Assembly (NCBI GenBank): GCA_033064195.1 | Contig: JARBJD010000397.1 | Coordinates: forward strand, 1 to 61,853 | Length of the DNA stretch: 61,853 nucleotides | From: Blattamonas nauphoetae | Lineage: Eukaryota > Preaxostyla > Oxymonadida | Direction of reading: 5' to 3' | In this document: positions 33,291 to 43,475 of the stretch, piece by piece | How the letters are laid out: the number at the start of each line of letters is the position of its first letter | How positions within the stretch are numbered: the stretch's first letter is position 1 | Translations under genes and position numbers: made by a program | The notes under the pieces: generated by a model | The model's input: only the letters and a program-made list of their open reading frames with translations | Told to the model about the DNA's origin: nothing | Databases searched by the model: none

Positions 33291-33652
33291 TTGAAGTATG
33301 ATACCTCGACGTAATTTCACTTGATACTCAGGCAAAATGGTGCCCTCGTGGCTAATGCGTAGAACGAATTGAAGGTTGGATTGGAGACGGATGATCGAAA
33401 GATTGTCCCCGGGGTTCATGTTGGCTTCAGATTCTCGACAGAGAGTTTGACCGTAAATCATGCCCACCCAAGACTTATCCCTTCAAGGAATTCGCTATTC
33501 TCTGTGAGAGCGTAGCAGTCATTGAGAAGGATTGAGATAGATCGTCCCCAAAGGGGTATCGGGGTGTCCATAGGAAACTCACACGAACATGAACAGGAAC
33601 TACTCAACGGCTATTTTTGTCTTTTTTAATTTCAATTAAAGAGCAAACAAAA

Positions 33653-34573
33653 ATGAATCGACAAAAATACAATTCACAAATGATTGAGAAAATGATTGAT
33701 CATAATCTTTCGACGATCACTGAGAATGCAGCAGTCATTCACTCACTGCAGACGGAATTAGAAACGAATCAGGAAGAAGTCGACACACTAAAGAAGACAA
33801 CTGAAGCACACAAGACAGCAATATCATCAATCCAAAACGTCGTTTCAACAAATGGATCAATCACTTGTTCAGCTGGTATTGCAACACCAGAAATTGGAGG
33901 ATTGATCAATGTGAATGGAGCGAAGTGGAATATATCAGAGGGATCACTTCCGAAGTATCCTGGAACATATCCGGCTTCAACATTTAAGTCTGGTATTTCA
34001 ATTTCGCAATCGATTGCAGAAACATCTGGAATTCAGTTCAATGGTGATGGCAGTATTTTGTGGTCTCCCTGTGACACACCAGCATTGTATTACTACGATG
34101 AGGATACTGGTTCAGGAGTGTTTTCAATATCATCAACTGGAAGTTTTTCTCAGCTTTCAGACAGAAGAGTCAAAAGGAATATTGTTCCATACCCAAATGT
34201 TCTTGAACAATTGAATAAAGTCGAAATTGTGCAGTATCAGTTCAACACATTCGACTCGAAGATCAGCAAAGTCACAAAGCAAATAGAGAATGAGACAGAT
34301 GAAGAACACTTGAAGAATTGCAAAGAGAAATGTGAATGCTTGAAGAAGGAAAGTGAGAAGAAACACATTGGTGTGATTGCACAACAGATCCAAGAGATAT
34401 TCCCTGAAGTCGTGAATGATTCCAATCCAGATTGTCTTCAAGTTGATTATGCAGAACTCTCTTGCTTCTGTGTGAAAGCCATTCAGGAATTGTGCTCTAT
34501 TGTTGGACAACAACAGACACTCATCAATGAACTGATCCAAAAATATAATACACTGATTAGTATTCCAATATGA
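33653..34573 (+). CDS. Polinton A fibre-like protein with S74 chaperone domain
   Basis: The N-terminal part is coiled coil (QTELETNQEEVDTLKKTTEA). The middle is Gly/Ser-rich beta sequence. The C-terminal third is an intramolecular chaperone domain of the peptidase S74 family: SDRRVKRNIVPYPNVLEQLN, a coiled insert rich in Lys/Glu, then HIGVIAQQIQEIFPEVV and LQVDYAELSCF. Known S74 domains trimerise phage tail spikes and fibres and then cut themselves off. Similar fibres occur in Polinton-like viruses. It is convergent with the small gene at 34557. The start was chosen at the ATG giving MNRQKYNSQMIEK, conserved in copy B. It looks whole. Confidence 0.75.
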   Translation: MNRQKYNSQMIEKMIDHNLSTITENAAVIHSLQTELETNQEEVDTLKKTTEAHKTAISSIQNVVSTNGSITCSAGIATPEIGGLINVNGAKWNISEGSLPKYPGTYPASTFKSGISISQSIAETSGIQFNGDGSILWSPCDTPALYYYDEDTGSGVFSISSTGSFSQLSDRRVKRNIVPYPNVLEQLNKVEIVQYQFNTFDSKISKVTKQIENETDEEHLKNCKEKCECLKKESEKKHIGVIAQQIQEIFPEVVNDSNPDCLQVDYAELSCFCVKAIQELCSIVGQQQTLINELIQKYNTLISIPI

Positions 34574-34967
34574 GATCAACCAGAAATTCATAATACTCTT
34601 TTATTCTTTTTCCATTGATTGTCTCTGATGTTTCCATCTCGATTGACTCACCAGAACTGTCTTTGAACCAGATCTTCACAATAGATTGTCGAGTAGTTAA
34701 TTCCCACTTCTTTCGCTTCGCAATCTGTTCATTACAGAAAGCAACAAATGAATCATTGAATGCATCAGTCTGGATCCAATCACCATGGATTGTTATGTGC
34801 TGCGGTACATCTTTTGAAATGACTGTCGATGCATCACTAATCTCTTCTTTCACATGGATGAGTTTGCAGTCAAGAAAGTAGATGTATTTTTGTTTTCTGG
34901 AATTGGTAAAATCAGGAGGGAGTTGAGCAGTGTGAGAATTCTGAATTGAGAAGTAACGTTTGACCAT
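34557..34967 (-). CDS. Polinton A small conserved protein (136 aa)
   Basis: It begins MVKRYFSIQNSHTAQLPPDF and is well conserved in copy B. Mixed beta-type sequence with no motif I recognise. Its position directly next to the second capsid-like gene suggests a virion role, for example a minor capsid protein, but that is a guess from order alone. It is preceded by the element's T-rich leader. Its end overlaps the end of the fibre gene by 17 bases. Confidence 0.55.
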   Translation of the reverse strand: MVKRYFSIQNSHTAQLPPDFTNSRKQKYIYFLDCKLIHVKEEISDASTVISKDVPQHITIHGDWIQTDAFNDSFVAFCNEQIAKRKKWELTTRQSIVKIWFKDSSGESIEMETSETINGKRIKEYYEFLVDLILEY

Positions 34968-35007
34968 TTGTGATTTCTACAAAAATAAAATATCATATTT
35001 ATTCAAT

Positions 35008-36687
35008 TTAGTATCCTCTCTTCACTTCTTCATATGCTTCTTGGAGTCGGCGATCAATGACATATCGCACTCTGGGTTGTCCATTCTCAATCCAGAATAG
35101 CCAGTATGATGCTTGATGCAATGCCAGTATTGGTGGAGGAGGACCTTCTGGAGTTGATGTGAAATATGGATCAGGTTCGCCTTGTTTGATTGGGGTTCCT
35201 CTGAAGACAATGTTCACTGATTCTGCTGTCGATATGCCTTCTTCTCCACCAGCAATTTCACTTCGATCTGTTGGAACCATAAATGTGAATGAAGTTGCAT
35301 CCGTTGATGGTCTCAGTTTCCTACTCTCCTTTCCACCATAGACGTAATTGCGAGGTTCACAGATGGAATTCTCAAACTCTTGTGTTGCAGAACAGCCAAT
35401 GAAATCACCGTTCACCATCATCATTTGATAGAACTCTGGTGAGTTTGTTGACATTGGGAAATTGGGATAATTATTTCCTAGCATTTCGAAGTGACCAACA
35501 TATTGAGGATTTCTGAAGACTGTACATTCATTTGGTCGATCGGGGAATAAGCACATAAGATTCATGAGATTATTGAGTTTGATACTAATGTTTGATCTCA
35601 CTCCCATTGCATTTGCAGTTGATTGAAATGATTGTGTGTCAATTCTTTCTGCTTTCAAGACGTACAATGTCTTTGAATATGTGTTGAAGAGGGATTGTTT
35701 CGTTGCATCAGTGATTTGATATCCGTAGCAAATAGAAGTGACTTTGTCCACCGATGAACTCAGAACCGTGGAAGTGGTTGATTTAACTGTAGTATGCACA
35801 ATTCCAGTACTTGGATCTGGATCTGAATATGTACAATATTGATAAACTGGATTTCCAATTTGTGTGAATTCCTGAGTCACATTTGTGAATTCTCCATCTT
35901 GTAATAGTGCGTGATGAGATTTGTGTGTAGTATATTTTCCAGTTGGATCTTTCTCCACGTATCGTTCAAGTCCTTTTCGAATGACTGTGGGTACTCGAAT
36001 CGGACAATATACAAGTGAATCAGTTGTCAAAGGAAATCTCAAACGTAAATTACCAAAGATGGAATTTGGATACTGATCAAAAGTACTCAGTGGAAGTAAA
36101 TTCACAAACGGGATAACCAGAGGAATTGTAATTGGGAACACTGTTTCAGTATTTGGAGTTGGAGAAAAGTAGCATCCACAAACACTTGGATCCATTCTCT
36201 GAACATTTTCAAAAAGACTGTAGCAATGCTTCATGTTGTTTTTCTCTTCAGAAGACTTGAAAGTGTGGTACAGAAATGATTCGTGAACATGATTATTCTG
36301 GAGTGTATTGTCAATGATGTTTCCTTTACTGTCGACGAGTCTCATGTCTCGAATTGCATCTGATGATGACTTATATCCGTAGAACATTGCATACATGTTA
36401 GGGTAGTAGTTTCTGTCTGTCGTCGGTTGCTCATACGGAACAGTGATCGTTAGATCTATTCGTAAATGACTCTTCGCAAACTCCGTCACATCATGACCAT
36501 CAGAACACAGTGGAACTTCAATCTCATCTCCGATTCTGCAAGGCATAGGTGGATTCGTTGGATGCACTTCTTGGATGGAATAAATGTGTGGCTCTGAATC
36601 CCATTGTTTTGGCAGATATGATTGCACTTCGATTTGTTCGATTAATGTCGATGTTGGTTTGGATTGATTTGATCTGATACTTCTCAT
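35008..36687 (-). CDS. Polinton A capsid-like protein 2
   Basis: 559 residues, open throughout. The N-terminus is MRSIRSNQSKPTSTLIEQIE. Landmarks are EIEVPLCSDGHDVTEFAKSH, IRDMRLVDSKGNIIDNTLQN, NSIFGNLRLRFPLTTDSLVY and a C-terminal block PPPILALHQASYWLFWIENG. The same blocks appear in altered form in the neighbouring capsid-like protein, so the two are old paralogues. Size, beta-rich composition and position fit the double jelly-roll major capsid proteins of Polintons; this is inferred, not proved. The start follows a T-rich tract and ATAAATG. Confidence 0.6.
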   Translation of the reverse strand: MRSIRSNQSKPTSTLIEQIEVQSYLPKQWDSEPHIYSIQEVHPTNPPMPCRIGDEIEVPLCSDGHDVTEFAKSHLRIDLTITVPYEQPTTDRNYYPNMYAMFYGYKSSSDAIRDMRLVDSKGNIIDNTLQNNHVHESFLYHTFKSSEEKNNMKHCYSLFENVQRMDPSVCGCYFSPTPNTETVFPITIPLVIPFVNLLPLSTFDQYPNSIFGNLRLRFPLTTDSLVYCPIRVPTVIRKGLERYVEKDPTGKYTTHKSHHALLQDGEFTNVTQEFTQIGNPVYQYCTYSDPDPSTGIVHTTVKSTTSTVLSSSVDKVTSICYGYQITDATKQSLFNTYSKTLYVLKAERIDTQSFQSTANAMGVRSNISIKLNNLMNLMCLFPDRPNECTVFRNPQYVGHFEMLGNNYPNFPMSTNSPEFYQMMMVNGDFIGCSATQEFENSICEPRNYVYGGKESRKLRPSTDATSFTFMVPTDRSEIAGGEEGISTAESVNIVFRGTPIKQGEPDPYFTSTPEGPPPPILALHQASYWLFWIENGQPRVRYVIDRRLQEAYEEVKRGY

Positions 36688-36740
36688 TTATAGAAAAATA
36701 AAAAATACAATATCATTATTTTCTTTTCCTGTTTTGTCTC

Positions 36741-39700
36741 TACAAGATTCCTAAATCTTTGTGTACTGCTTTCAATGTGTGATTTGGATAGTACTCCTCT
36801 TTCGGTTTGCCATTACTGTACCGTAATACCCACCATGTGGTTGCTGTTGTTGCTAAAATTGGTGCTGGAGGATGAGTGAATGTTGTCATATCACCACCAG
36901 GGCTTTCCACTCACGGAGCCGACTTGCTCAAATCATTCAGATTCAAGCTTTTTTATGTTGATCTAATTTATGCGAACATTTCCCTTGGAGCATTCGTCAC
37001 AATTTCATCTTGATGGCGAGATCTGCGAAAGATCACATCCCCATATTTTTCTCAACGATTCTGAATTCCAAAAATCACATTCTAGTCATTCCACAATCAG
37101 AAAGAGGTTCATGAAGTGATTGAAGAGATAATATTGTGACATAAACTGCCAGAAACGAGATATCAGCGACTCGATCTCTACCTTTATGGTCCCTCACCTT
37201 CAAGATGATCTTCTCGATGTCTCCTTTCATCTTTCCCATCTCACATCGAATCAAGAGTGTGCTGCAACAGATGTTGTTCGTAGCTTGTACATAATCATGT
37301 CTGAGTCGCAAAATGGTCACGCAGAGAGGAGATGCTGTTGTGATCATGATCGTTGTCTGCTCCTTCCCTCTTGTCCGTGACGCGAATGATGAGCGGCGAG
37401 TGATCGATGGTATTGGAGAACTGATTCTGGAGTTGATTGATCAGAGCCTGTCCACCGTTGTCGTAAAGCTGTTCTCGTCAGGTGTCGTTTGTTTCGAGGT
37501 TGGCAAACCGACAACGCGTTGAGAGAGACTGAGACGAGCGAGGAGTTCGAAGTCGTTGGAGTGGATGGAAACAGACCATTGTTGGCGATGGAGGCGAGGA
37601 GAGTGATGTTCAACACGGTAGACAGAACACGAGCAGGTATGATTCCCATTCCTGTTGTCTTGTTGAAAGCGATGTGTGAGAGGGGATGATGTGCAATTTG
37701 AACAAGAATCATCAGTGCCATCCATTTAGTGTGGATGTTTCTGTCACTAATCATGAACGATCCGGCCAGATCGACCTGTTGCGCCGCCGACGATCGATGC
37801 AGGATGTTTGTACATCGTTGATCCGTTTGCTCTTCCTTGATCGGCAACAGCAAGAAGAGTGTTGGAGATGGGTTGGACGAACTCGGCGGAGAAGACAGCA
37901 GCGATGGTGTTTGTCGATGTGACGAATGTTCTTTGTGGACGAGGAAGGAAGGGAGAGAGAGGAGACCGTCGAGCCATGCAGCTCGCCAGAGATGTCTGAA
38001 TGGCCAGATATGGTGATGTCGATCTCTCCGAATTGATCATAATGTGGTTGATCAACGACCCACTCCATCTTTGCAGCGTCCGTCAGAAGCGATTCGCGTT
38101 CTATCCGATCACATGTCGGTTCGTTCGCATCTTTCTTCTTGTCTTATGATGATGCAATCAGTGTGGAGACAAAAGTGCGCAGTGCAAGACGCATTCGGTG
38201 AATCGCATGAGTGTGATGGACTGATTGGCAAAGGCTGAGCGAAGTTGATGTTCTCCGCAACACCTCACCAACATTCTGTCGAATGAATTGGTGTTGGGAT
38301 TGTTCCTTTCTTCTTTCAGTTTTGTGAAGCAACCACTAACAACGACACAATCGACCGCGTTCCTCCTTCTGTCGTGGCAAGCACATTCTTCGCGCCAATC
38401 GGGAACATTGGTTGGTTGTGTTCGCAACGATCGAAAGCTCACCGTCTTGTAATACTGAACGAGAGACGATGGCCTGCTGATTTGAGATTCAACATCGCCG
38501 TGCGAAGGCGAGAGGTGTTGAGTCGAATGGGATGAAGAATGAGCCTCACTGGAGTCTGCTCGTTCCCGACGCGCGAGCCTAATTGTGGAAGACTTGTTTG
38601 TTGAAATGATGCTATTCTTTTTGTTCTTCCTGACGCAGCAAAGATCAGAGTAGGTTGAGGCATCGAATAGACAAACAGCATGACACAACAGAGGCGAATT
38701 GTGAACTGTGGACTGTATTTTATTCTCGATTCGCCACTGACAGTGGTTTTGCACATGGAGTTGTGACGAATGTGTTCGATGTCTTACCGTTGAAGTCGTC
38801 GTGTATCCCCTGAATGACGTAGTCGACCGTCACCAACATCAAAATTGTCAGAACGCCCTTGGCGATGAGAGACAACATGGTGTTGCGAATGAAAGCGAGG
38901 AAGCTGAGGATAGTTTCGATTGAAGTGGGAGTGTGCGAGAGCGTACGCGCTCGCGCTGGGGTGTGTGTGAGCGCTGGTGTGTGTGAGCGCTGGTGTGTGT
39001 GTGAGCGCTGGTGTGTGTGTGAGCGCTGGTGTGTGTGTGAGCGCTGGTGTGTGTGTGAGCGCTGGTGTGTGTGTGCGCGCTGGTGTGTGTGTGAGCGCTG
39101 GTGTGTGTGTGCGCGCTGGTGTGTGTGAGCGCTGGTGTGTGTGTGCGCGCTGGTGTGTGTGTGAGCGCTGGTGTGTGTGTGAGCGCTGGTGTGTGTGTGC
39201 GCACTGGTGTGTGTGAGCGCTGGTGTGTGTGTGAGCGCTGGTGTGTGTGAGCGCTGGTGTGTGTGTGCGCGCTGGTGTGTGTGTGTGCGCTGGTGTGTGT
39301 GTGAGCGCTGGTGGATGTGTGCGAGTTGGTGGATGTGTATGCGCGCTGGTGTCTGTGTATGCGCTGGTGTGTTTGCGTCTGCACGTAAAGCAAGTTGGAG
39401 GGAGACATGTGTGGATTTCTTCGTCTCCAATTCCAGAAGCGTAGGTGCGTACCGATCTGGAGAGGACCTTGAACATCGTCGAAATGTTCTCGATGATGGT
39501 AAAAGCGATACTGCTTGACACCATCAATGGCGGATCTTCATCAAAATGAAGACAAATGGCGAGAACGAGTACCCGGAAGTGAGGCAGGTGAGGGAGGAGT
39601 GATGAGAGAAGAAGGAACCGACCATGTTTGGCGAGAAATGTGGTTGTACCAGTAGAACGAGATAAAGAACCGATCCAGAATGGTGATGAGGATTTGCGTG

Positions 39701-42700
39701 AGGTCGCGTTAGGTCAATAGCGGGTCGTGAGTTGCTGAGAGGATGATCACGAAAGAAAACGAAACAATCTTTGAGAAGAAGTGACGATTTGATGGTAAAA
39801 GAGTGTTTGACATTTTTTGGGAATCAATTGACGGAAAAAGGCCGTTTAAACAGAGTTTGAGCGATGAGAGAGCAAGCTGTTTCGGATCCTCGAGAAAATC
39901 CAACGGAATGAATAAGCGCTCTGATCAATCGATAAAATGCGATGGAGGTCAAACTAGTGACAAGTACAATGAGGCAGAGTGAGTTTTGAGCGAAACGAGG
40001 AGTTGATTCCTCGGTCTCTTCAGTGATTACTTGAAGGAGTCGGAGACTGACAAAAAAGATAATCTCATTTAAGGAAGAGTCTTGTAAAGAAAGATGTGTG
40101 AACGTGTGAAAGTAATATTTGCAGTGGCGAGGGAATGCAGCGGATGAGATCGGTCTTCACGATAAATTCGTTGTGATTGTGATCTGCTGTGAGCTGACCA
40201 ACTAAGATCAGAACGCCTCCCGTATCAAACAGAGTAGTCTGTCCAGAACCTACAATAAAGTGAATTGGAGGGAGATAAAGTTGACGAATGGAGATCATAC
40301 AAGAAGTAGTAGTTATCGAAGTAATTTGAACCAGAAATCAGTTCCCCAAATCTTCGTACTTCTCAGTATTTACCATCGCCTGAGAAAAGGGTGTTATCAT
40401 CCCAAGTTCGACAAAGACAAGATGATGCGATGATCCGAGCATTCCAGACGAGAAAAAATTGCATAGTATAGACATGTACGTCCCCATTCTTGTGGAATTC
40501 GATTGGATTCATCACGTTTGGCCCTGGATTTCGCCGACTTTGCAGGATCATCCACAATCTGTGAAGAAGAACGAGGTCAACACAATTATCAACACTCTCC
40601 CACAACACTCCCGAATAAAATGAACTAGATCAACAAAAACACTACCATTATCCCGAACCACTCCTCAACAAGAAGAAAAAGATGACAAAATCAAACAATA
40701 CAAACGCACTCTCCTTTCACTCTAAAATAAAGAAACGAAGAAGAAAGAAAACATCCTCTGATCTCCATAGCAATCGCCAACAATTGTGGTAAAGATTCAC
40801 ACAACTCTCTCCTTTCTTAGTCTCAATTTCAGAAGGACAGATCAAGATTTACCCTTTATTATCTTCTTTTCTATCAATCGGGAGAGACTCTCAATTTCAT
40901 ATCATCTTCTTGTCTAAATTTGATGTATTAACTTTGTCAGAGTTTTCTGAAGACAATTTGGTGTTTTCATTTTTTTTGATGTCGCCCAGAAAATTATGGG
41001 TATTTTTGGAAAGCCCTGATCACCACCACTTTGACTTGGGTTGTATACATTATAGTAAGTGTCAAGCTTTCCTTGATAAAAGGGATATGATCTTAAAGTG
41101 ACAGGAACGTTTCCTTTGGAACTGATCGAATCATTACAGTTTGTTGGACACCCACTTCTCTGTGTTGAAAAGCACATAAGGAAGTCAGTGTTGTCATGAA
41201 TCGGTCGAACTCTTGTCATTGTCTCATTGGGATAATTCTGATCACCAGTGAGTTTCTCTTCAACGAGAGAATCTGTCAGTGATCGCTCCAAGTCGTCAGG
41301 AACAGCTAGATAGGAATCGAGATTAAGAGTCGATAATGCAAATTGATAGAAGCGAGCTCCAATTGTTGTTGTCGGTTGATCTGGATAGTATTTGTCGAGT
41401 AGATTCACTTGGATATCCTTCTGCATTGGATTGTGGAAACAAGTGACTTCATTGTCGTAGTGACGGAAGAGAAGCATGATGTCCTTGGCATTAACAACCA
41501 CCATTTGTTGAGTGCAATTAATGCCTGTTTCAGTTGGTGTCTTCTGAAATGGATAGAACGATATCTTTTCTGCTGGAATAGTTCCTGGACGATCCTGATA
41601 CATTTTCTTGAGATTCTCTTTCGCAATTTCTTTCATATTGTATCCAGAGCTCATGCAATACACATCATCAATTTGATACTCGGTGATGTTCAGTGAGATG
41701 TACTGATCCACGTATTCTGGTTCTGTCGTAACTGTACCACCTGATGAATACACAATGTCTTTCGTAACTGATGGTTGCAGAAATGATTGACCAATTTGAA
41801 TGAAGTTCTTTGTGCATGAGGTTGCGAGATTGTTTAAGAAATAGGGACGATGCTGAATACAATCGGCAATTGATGCTTTTATCTTAGGCGCTGCAGCAGT
41901 CCCAGGAACGATTAATGAAAGTGTGTTCTTCAGAGTGAGTTCAGGATTAACTGGACAACACACAAATGCATCTTCATTGATGTACACACTCAATTTCAAA
42001 TCTCCGAAGAGACACGCAGGATAGTCAGTCATTCCAGAGAAGATGAGAATATCTTCAAGATTGATTGACACACGAATAGGTACATCAATACTGTCTTTGA
42101 ATACTCCAGTTCCAGAAGTTGTTGTGAAATCAGAAAGTGGAATATAAACACCAGCAACAGATTCGTCATGATTCCATGCATTCTGCCAAGGTGTGTGACA
42201 ATGTTTACGATTCTCCAATTGACTCTTTGGCTTGATCATATTGTAGATGTGAGACTCCATTGACACGTAATTAGTTGTTGTGCTGATGATTCTCTGATTG
42301 TTGTGAAGAACAGTAAGGTTACGAAAGATTGATGCCGAATGTTTGAGTCCAACGAATATATATATCCTCTCATTCATGTACGATCCATTTTTACTGGAAT
42401 TTGTCTTCCAATTATTCACTTTAAGCCTTGCTGTCATTGTGAACGTAATGAAGGAATCATCGATTTGACAAATGTCTTGATTACCAGTCAACGGAATGAT
42501 TATTTCCTGTCCTTTGTAGAATCGTGAATTCTCGGATGGTTTTAATTCCTGAATGGAAGTACTGTGTGCTCCATCATTCAGAAGATAATTAATGTGATGT
42601 TCAGACATGAGTTGTTGTTGTATTTGACCAATATCATCTCGAGTGTACTTGATTGATCCAGTTGTATTTCCAGTCAATGTTGATGCTCCAGTTCTTTTGT

Positions 42701-42728
42701 TTGTCAGATGTGTAATATGTGAGTTCAT
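36741..42728 (-). CDS. Polinton A capsid-like protein 1, interrupted by a hAT-like insertion
   Basis: The N-terminal and central part is 42728-41027 and the C-terminal end 36889-36741; the hAT-like element lies between. It starts MNSHITHLTNKRTGASTLTG. Blocks DICQIDDSFITFTMTARLKV, SVAGVYIPLSDFTTT and CLFGDLKLSVYINEDAFVCC follow, and the end block PPAPILATTATTWWVLR resembles the end of capsid-like protein 2. The copy in Polinton B (56883-58751) is uninterrupted, at 633 residues or a little less. Probably a double jelly-roll capsid protein, inferred from size and context. Confidence 0.6.
36950..40608 (-). pseudogene. Host-like membrane-protein gene carried in the hAT-like element
   Basis: Minus-strand pieces in order include MNPIEFHKNGDVHVYTMQFF and WDDNTLFSGDG. 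A probable intron with GTAAAT donor (about 40370) and TTGTAG acceptor (about 40250) then joins in frame to SGQTTLFDTGGVLILVGQL. Hydrophobic pieces follow: FSFVIILSATHDPLL, NTMLSLIAKGVLTILMLVTV, FTIRLCCVMLFVYSMPQ and VLSTVLNITLLASIANNGLF. This looks like a multi-pass membrane protein gene with several small introns, broken by frame changes and by a minisatellite. Family not recognised. It may be a captured host gene fragment. Confidence 0.4.
38951..39375. repeat. Minisatellite, roughly 16-bp GTGTGTGTGAGCGCTG units
   Basis: About 27 units alternate between GAGCGCTG and GCGCGCTG forms. Long frames are open on both strands (HTHQRAHTHQRS on minus, VCVSAGVCVRAG on plus) only because the array lacks stops. 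It lies inside the hAT-like insertion. Confidence 0.95.
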
Positions 42729-42756
42729 TTTATCAAAAATAAAAAAACAATATTAC

Positions 42757-43059
42757 TTATTTCTTTTTGACTTTCTTCTTCTTCGCTTTCGGCTTCAGCT
42801 TTTCTTCTAGCTTCAGTATTTCTCCTCTGAGTTTGTGTGCAACTGGTGTATTTCCTTCATTGATTGCTTGCTCATATTGTGCCATCTTTTCTGCATGGAT
42901 TTGTTGATCCGATTTCACATCTGGAATCATCTCAACACCTGTCTGTGCAACCTTCGAAATCAGTGGTCCAATGAAGGGAATGAGATTCAGAAATGGAGCT
43001 CCAACTCTGAGTATGTTTTTTCCGACTGCTGCTAATTTTGATAACCAACCTGGTGCCAT
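42757..43059 (-). CDS. Polinton A small MAPG protein b (100 aa)
   Basis: It starts MAPGWLSKLAAVGKNILRVG. The N-terminal half is amphipathic and hydrophobic (APFLNLIPFIGPLISKVAQT). A middle helix follows, and the end is very basic (KLKPKAKKKKVKKK). It shares the MAPG-x3-KL-x2-(I/V)GK start with the next gene, so the two are paralogous at least at the N-terminus. Small amphipathic-plus-basic proteins next to capsid genes recall adenovirus core or membrane-lytic proteins (VI, X). The comparison is by character only. Conserved in copy B. Looks whole. Confidence 0.55.
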   Translation of the reverse strand: MAPGWLSKLAAVGKNILRVGAPFLNLIPFIGPLISKVAQTGVEMIPDVKSDQQIHAEKMAQYEQAINEGNTPVAHKLRGEILKLEEKLKPKAKKKKVKKK

Positions 43060-43093
43060 TTATGTAAAAATAAAAAACTAGAACATAAACAAA

Positions 43094-43438
43094 TTATATT
43101 CCTTTGAATTGAATTTTGGAATTTGACGACTGGGGCATGTCATCATTAACATACCGAGCATTTCGTGGTGGTTCACAATCTCTCACCCTGTGAGGGTTCG
43201 AAGCCTCTGGCGAGACAATCATCTGTTGTTGTGCTCGATTGATTGCCTTGTTCTGCTGGTATACATCCATCATTCCTCCTAATCCATTCAGTATTCCTCC
43301 TGCTGTTTGTCCAAACTTGTTGTTCGTCTGTGAGAGTAAACCACCTCCAACCTGAAGCAGTGATGGAGCAAGCGGTTTGATGAATTGAAAGAACTGTTTG
43401 CCAATATTTTTGAGTTTGTTGAAACTTCCTGGTGCCAT
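43094..43438 (-). CDS. Polinton A small MAPG protein a (114 aa)
   Basis: It starts MAPGSFNKLKNIGKQFFQFI, then LAPSLLQVGGGLLSQTNNKF, a Gly-rich hydrophobic stretch typical of membrane-active or fusion-like peptides. The C-terminal part is hydrophilic and ends SSNSKIQFKGI. A palindromic B-box-like unit (43180-43217) is inserted in frame in the hydrophilic part. The copy in B carries two units in the same part. A membrane-active virion protein is the best guess. Confidence 0.55.
   Translation of the reverse strand: MAPGSFNKLKNIGKQFFQFIKPLAPSLLQVGGGLLSQTNNKFGQTAGGILNGLGGMMDVYQQNKAINRAQQQMIVSPEASNPHRVRDCEPPRNARYVNDDMPQSSNSKIQFKGI
43180..43217 (+). repeat. Palindromic B-box-like unit, in frame inside a Polinton A gene
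   Basis: It contains CTCACCCTGTGAG (a CTCAC/GTGAG hairpin), GGTTCGAAGCC and TCTGGCGAGAC. Here the unit is antisense to the gene, unlike the units in copy B's coding regions. It contributes IVSPEASNPHRVRDCEPP to the protein. Confidence 0.6.
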
Positions 43439-43475
43439 TTATGTAAAAATAAAAAAATACAATTCATTAATTTTT

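Larger units (their letters stand above)
36898..41018. mobile_element. hAT-like insertion in the Polinton A capsid gene
   Basis: Both ends read CAGGGCTTTCCA inward (36898-36909; inverted 41007-41018), and ATCACCAC is duplicated on both sides (36890-36897, 41019-41026). Twelve-base CAGGG ends and an 8-bp duplication are hAT hallmarks. Length 4121 bp. No hAT transposase was seen, so it is probably non-autonomous. The interior carries spliced-looking minus-strand coding sequence and a minisatellite. Confidence 0.8.

Noticed and set aside
33046-33294. 82-codon Lys/Phe/Asn-rich frame
   Set aside because: It is the translation of the TTCAAAAA satellite.
33653-36687. Prophage, suggested by the S74 fibre domain
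   Set aside because: The set of protein-primed polymerase, retroviral-type integrase, A32-type ATPase and capsid-like pair in a genome with spliceosomal introns is that of a Polinton, not of a phage.
38720-39527. Long His/Thr/Gln-rich and Cys/Val-rich open frames in the minisatellite region
   Set aside because: They arise from a stop-free 16-bp repeat and are open in several frames on both strands.
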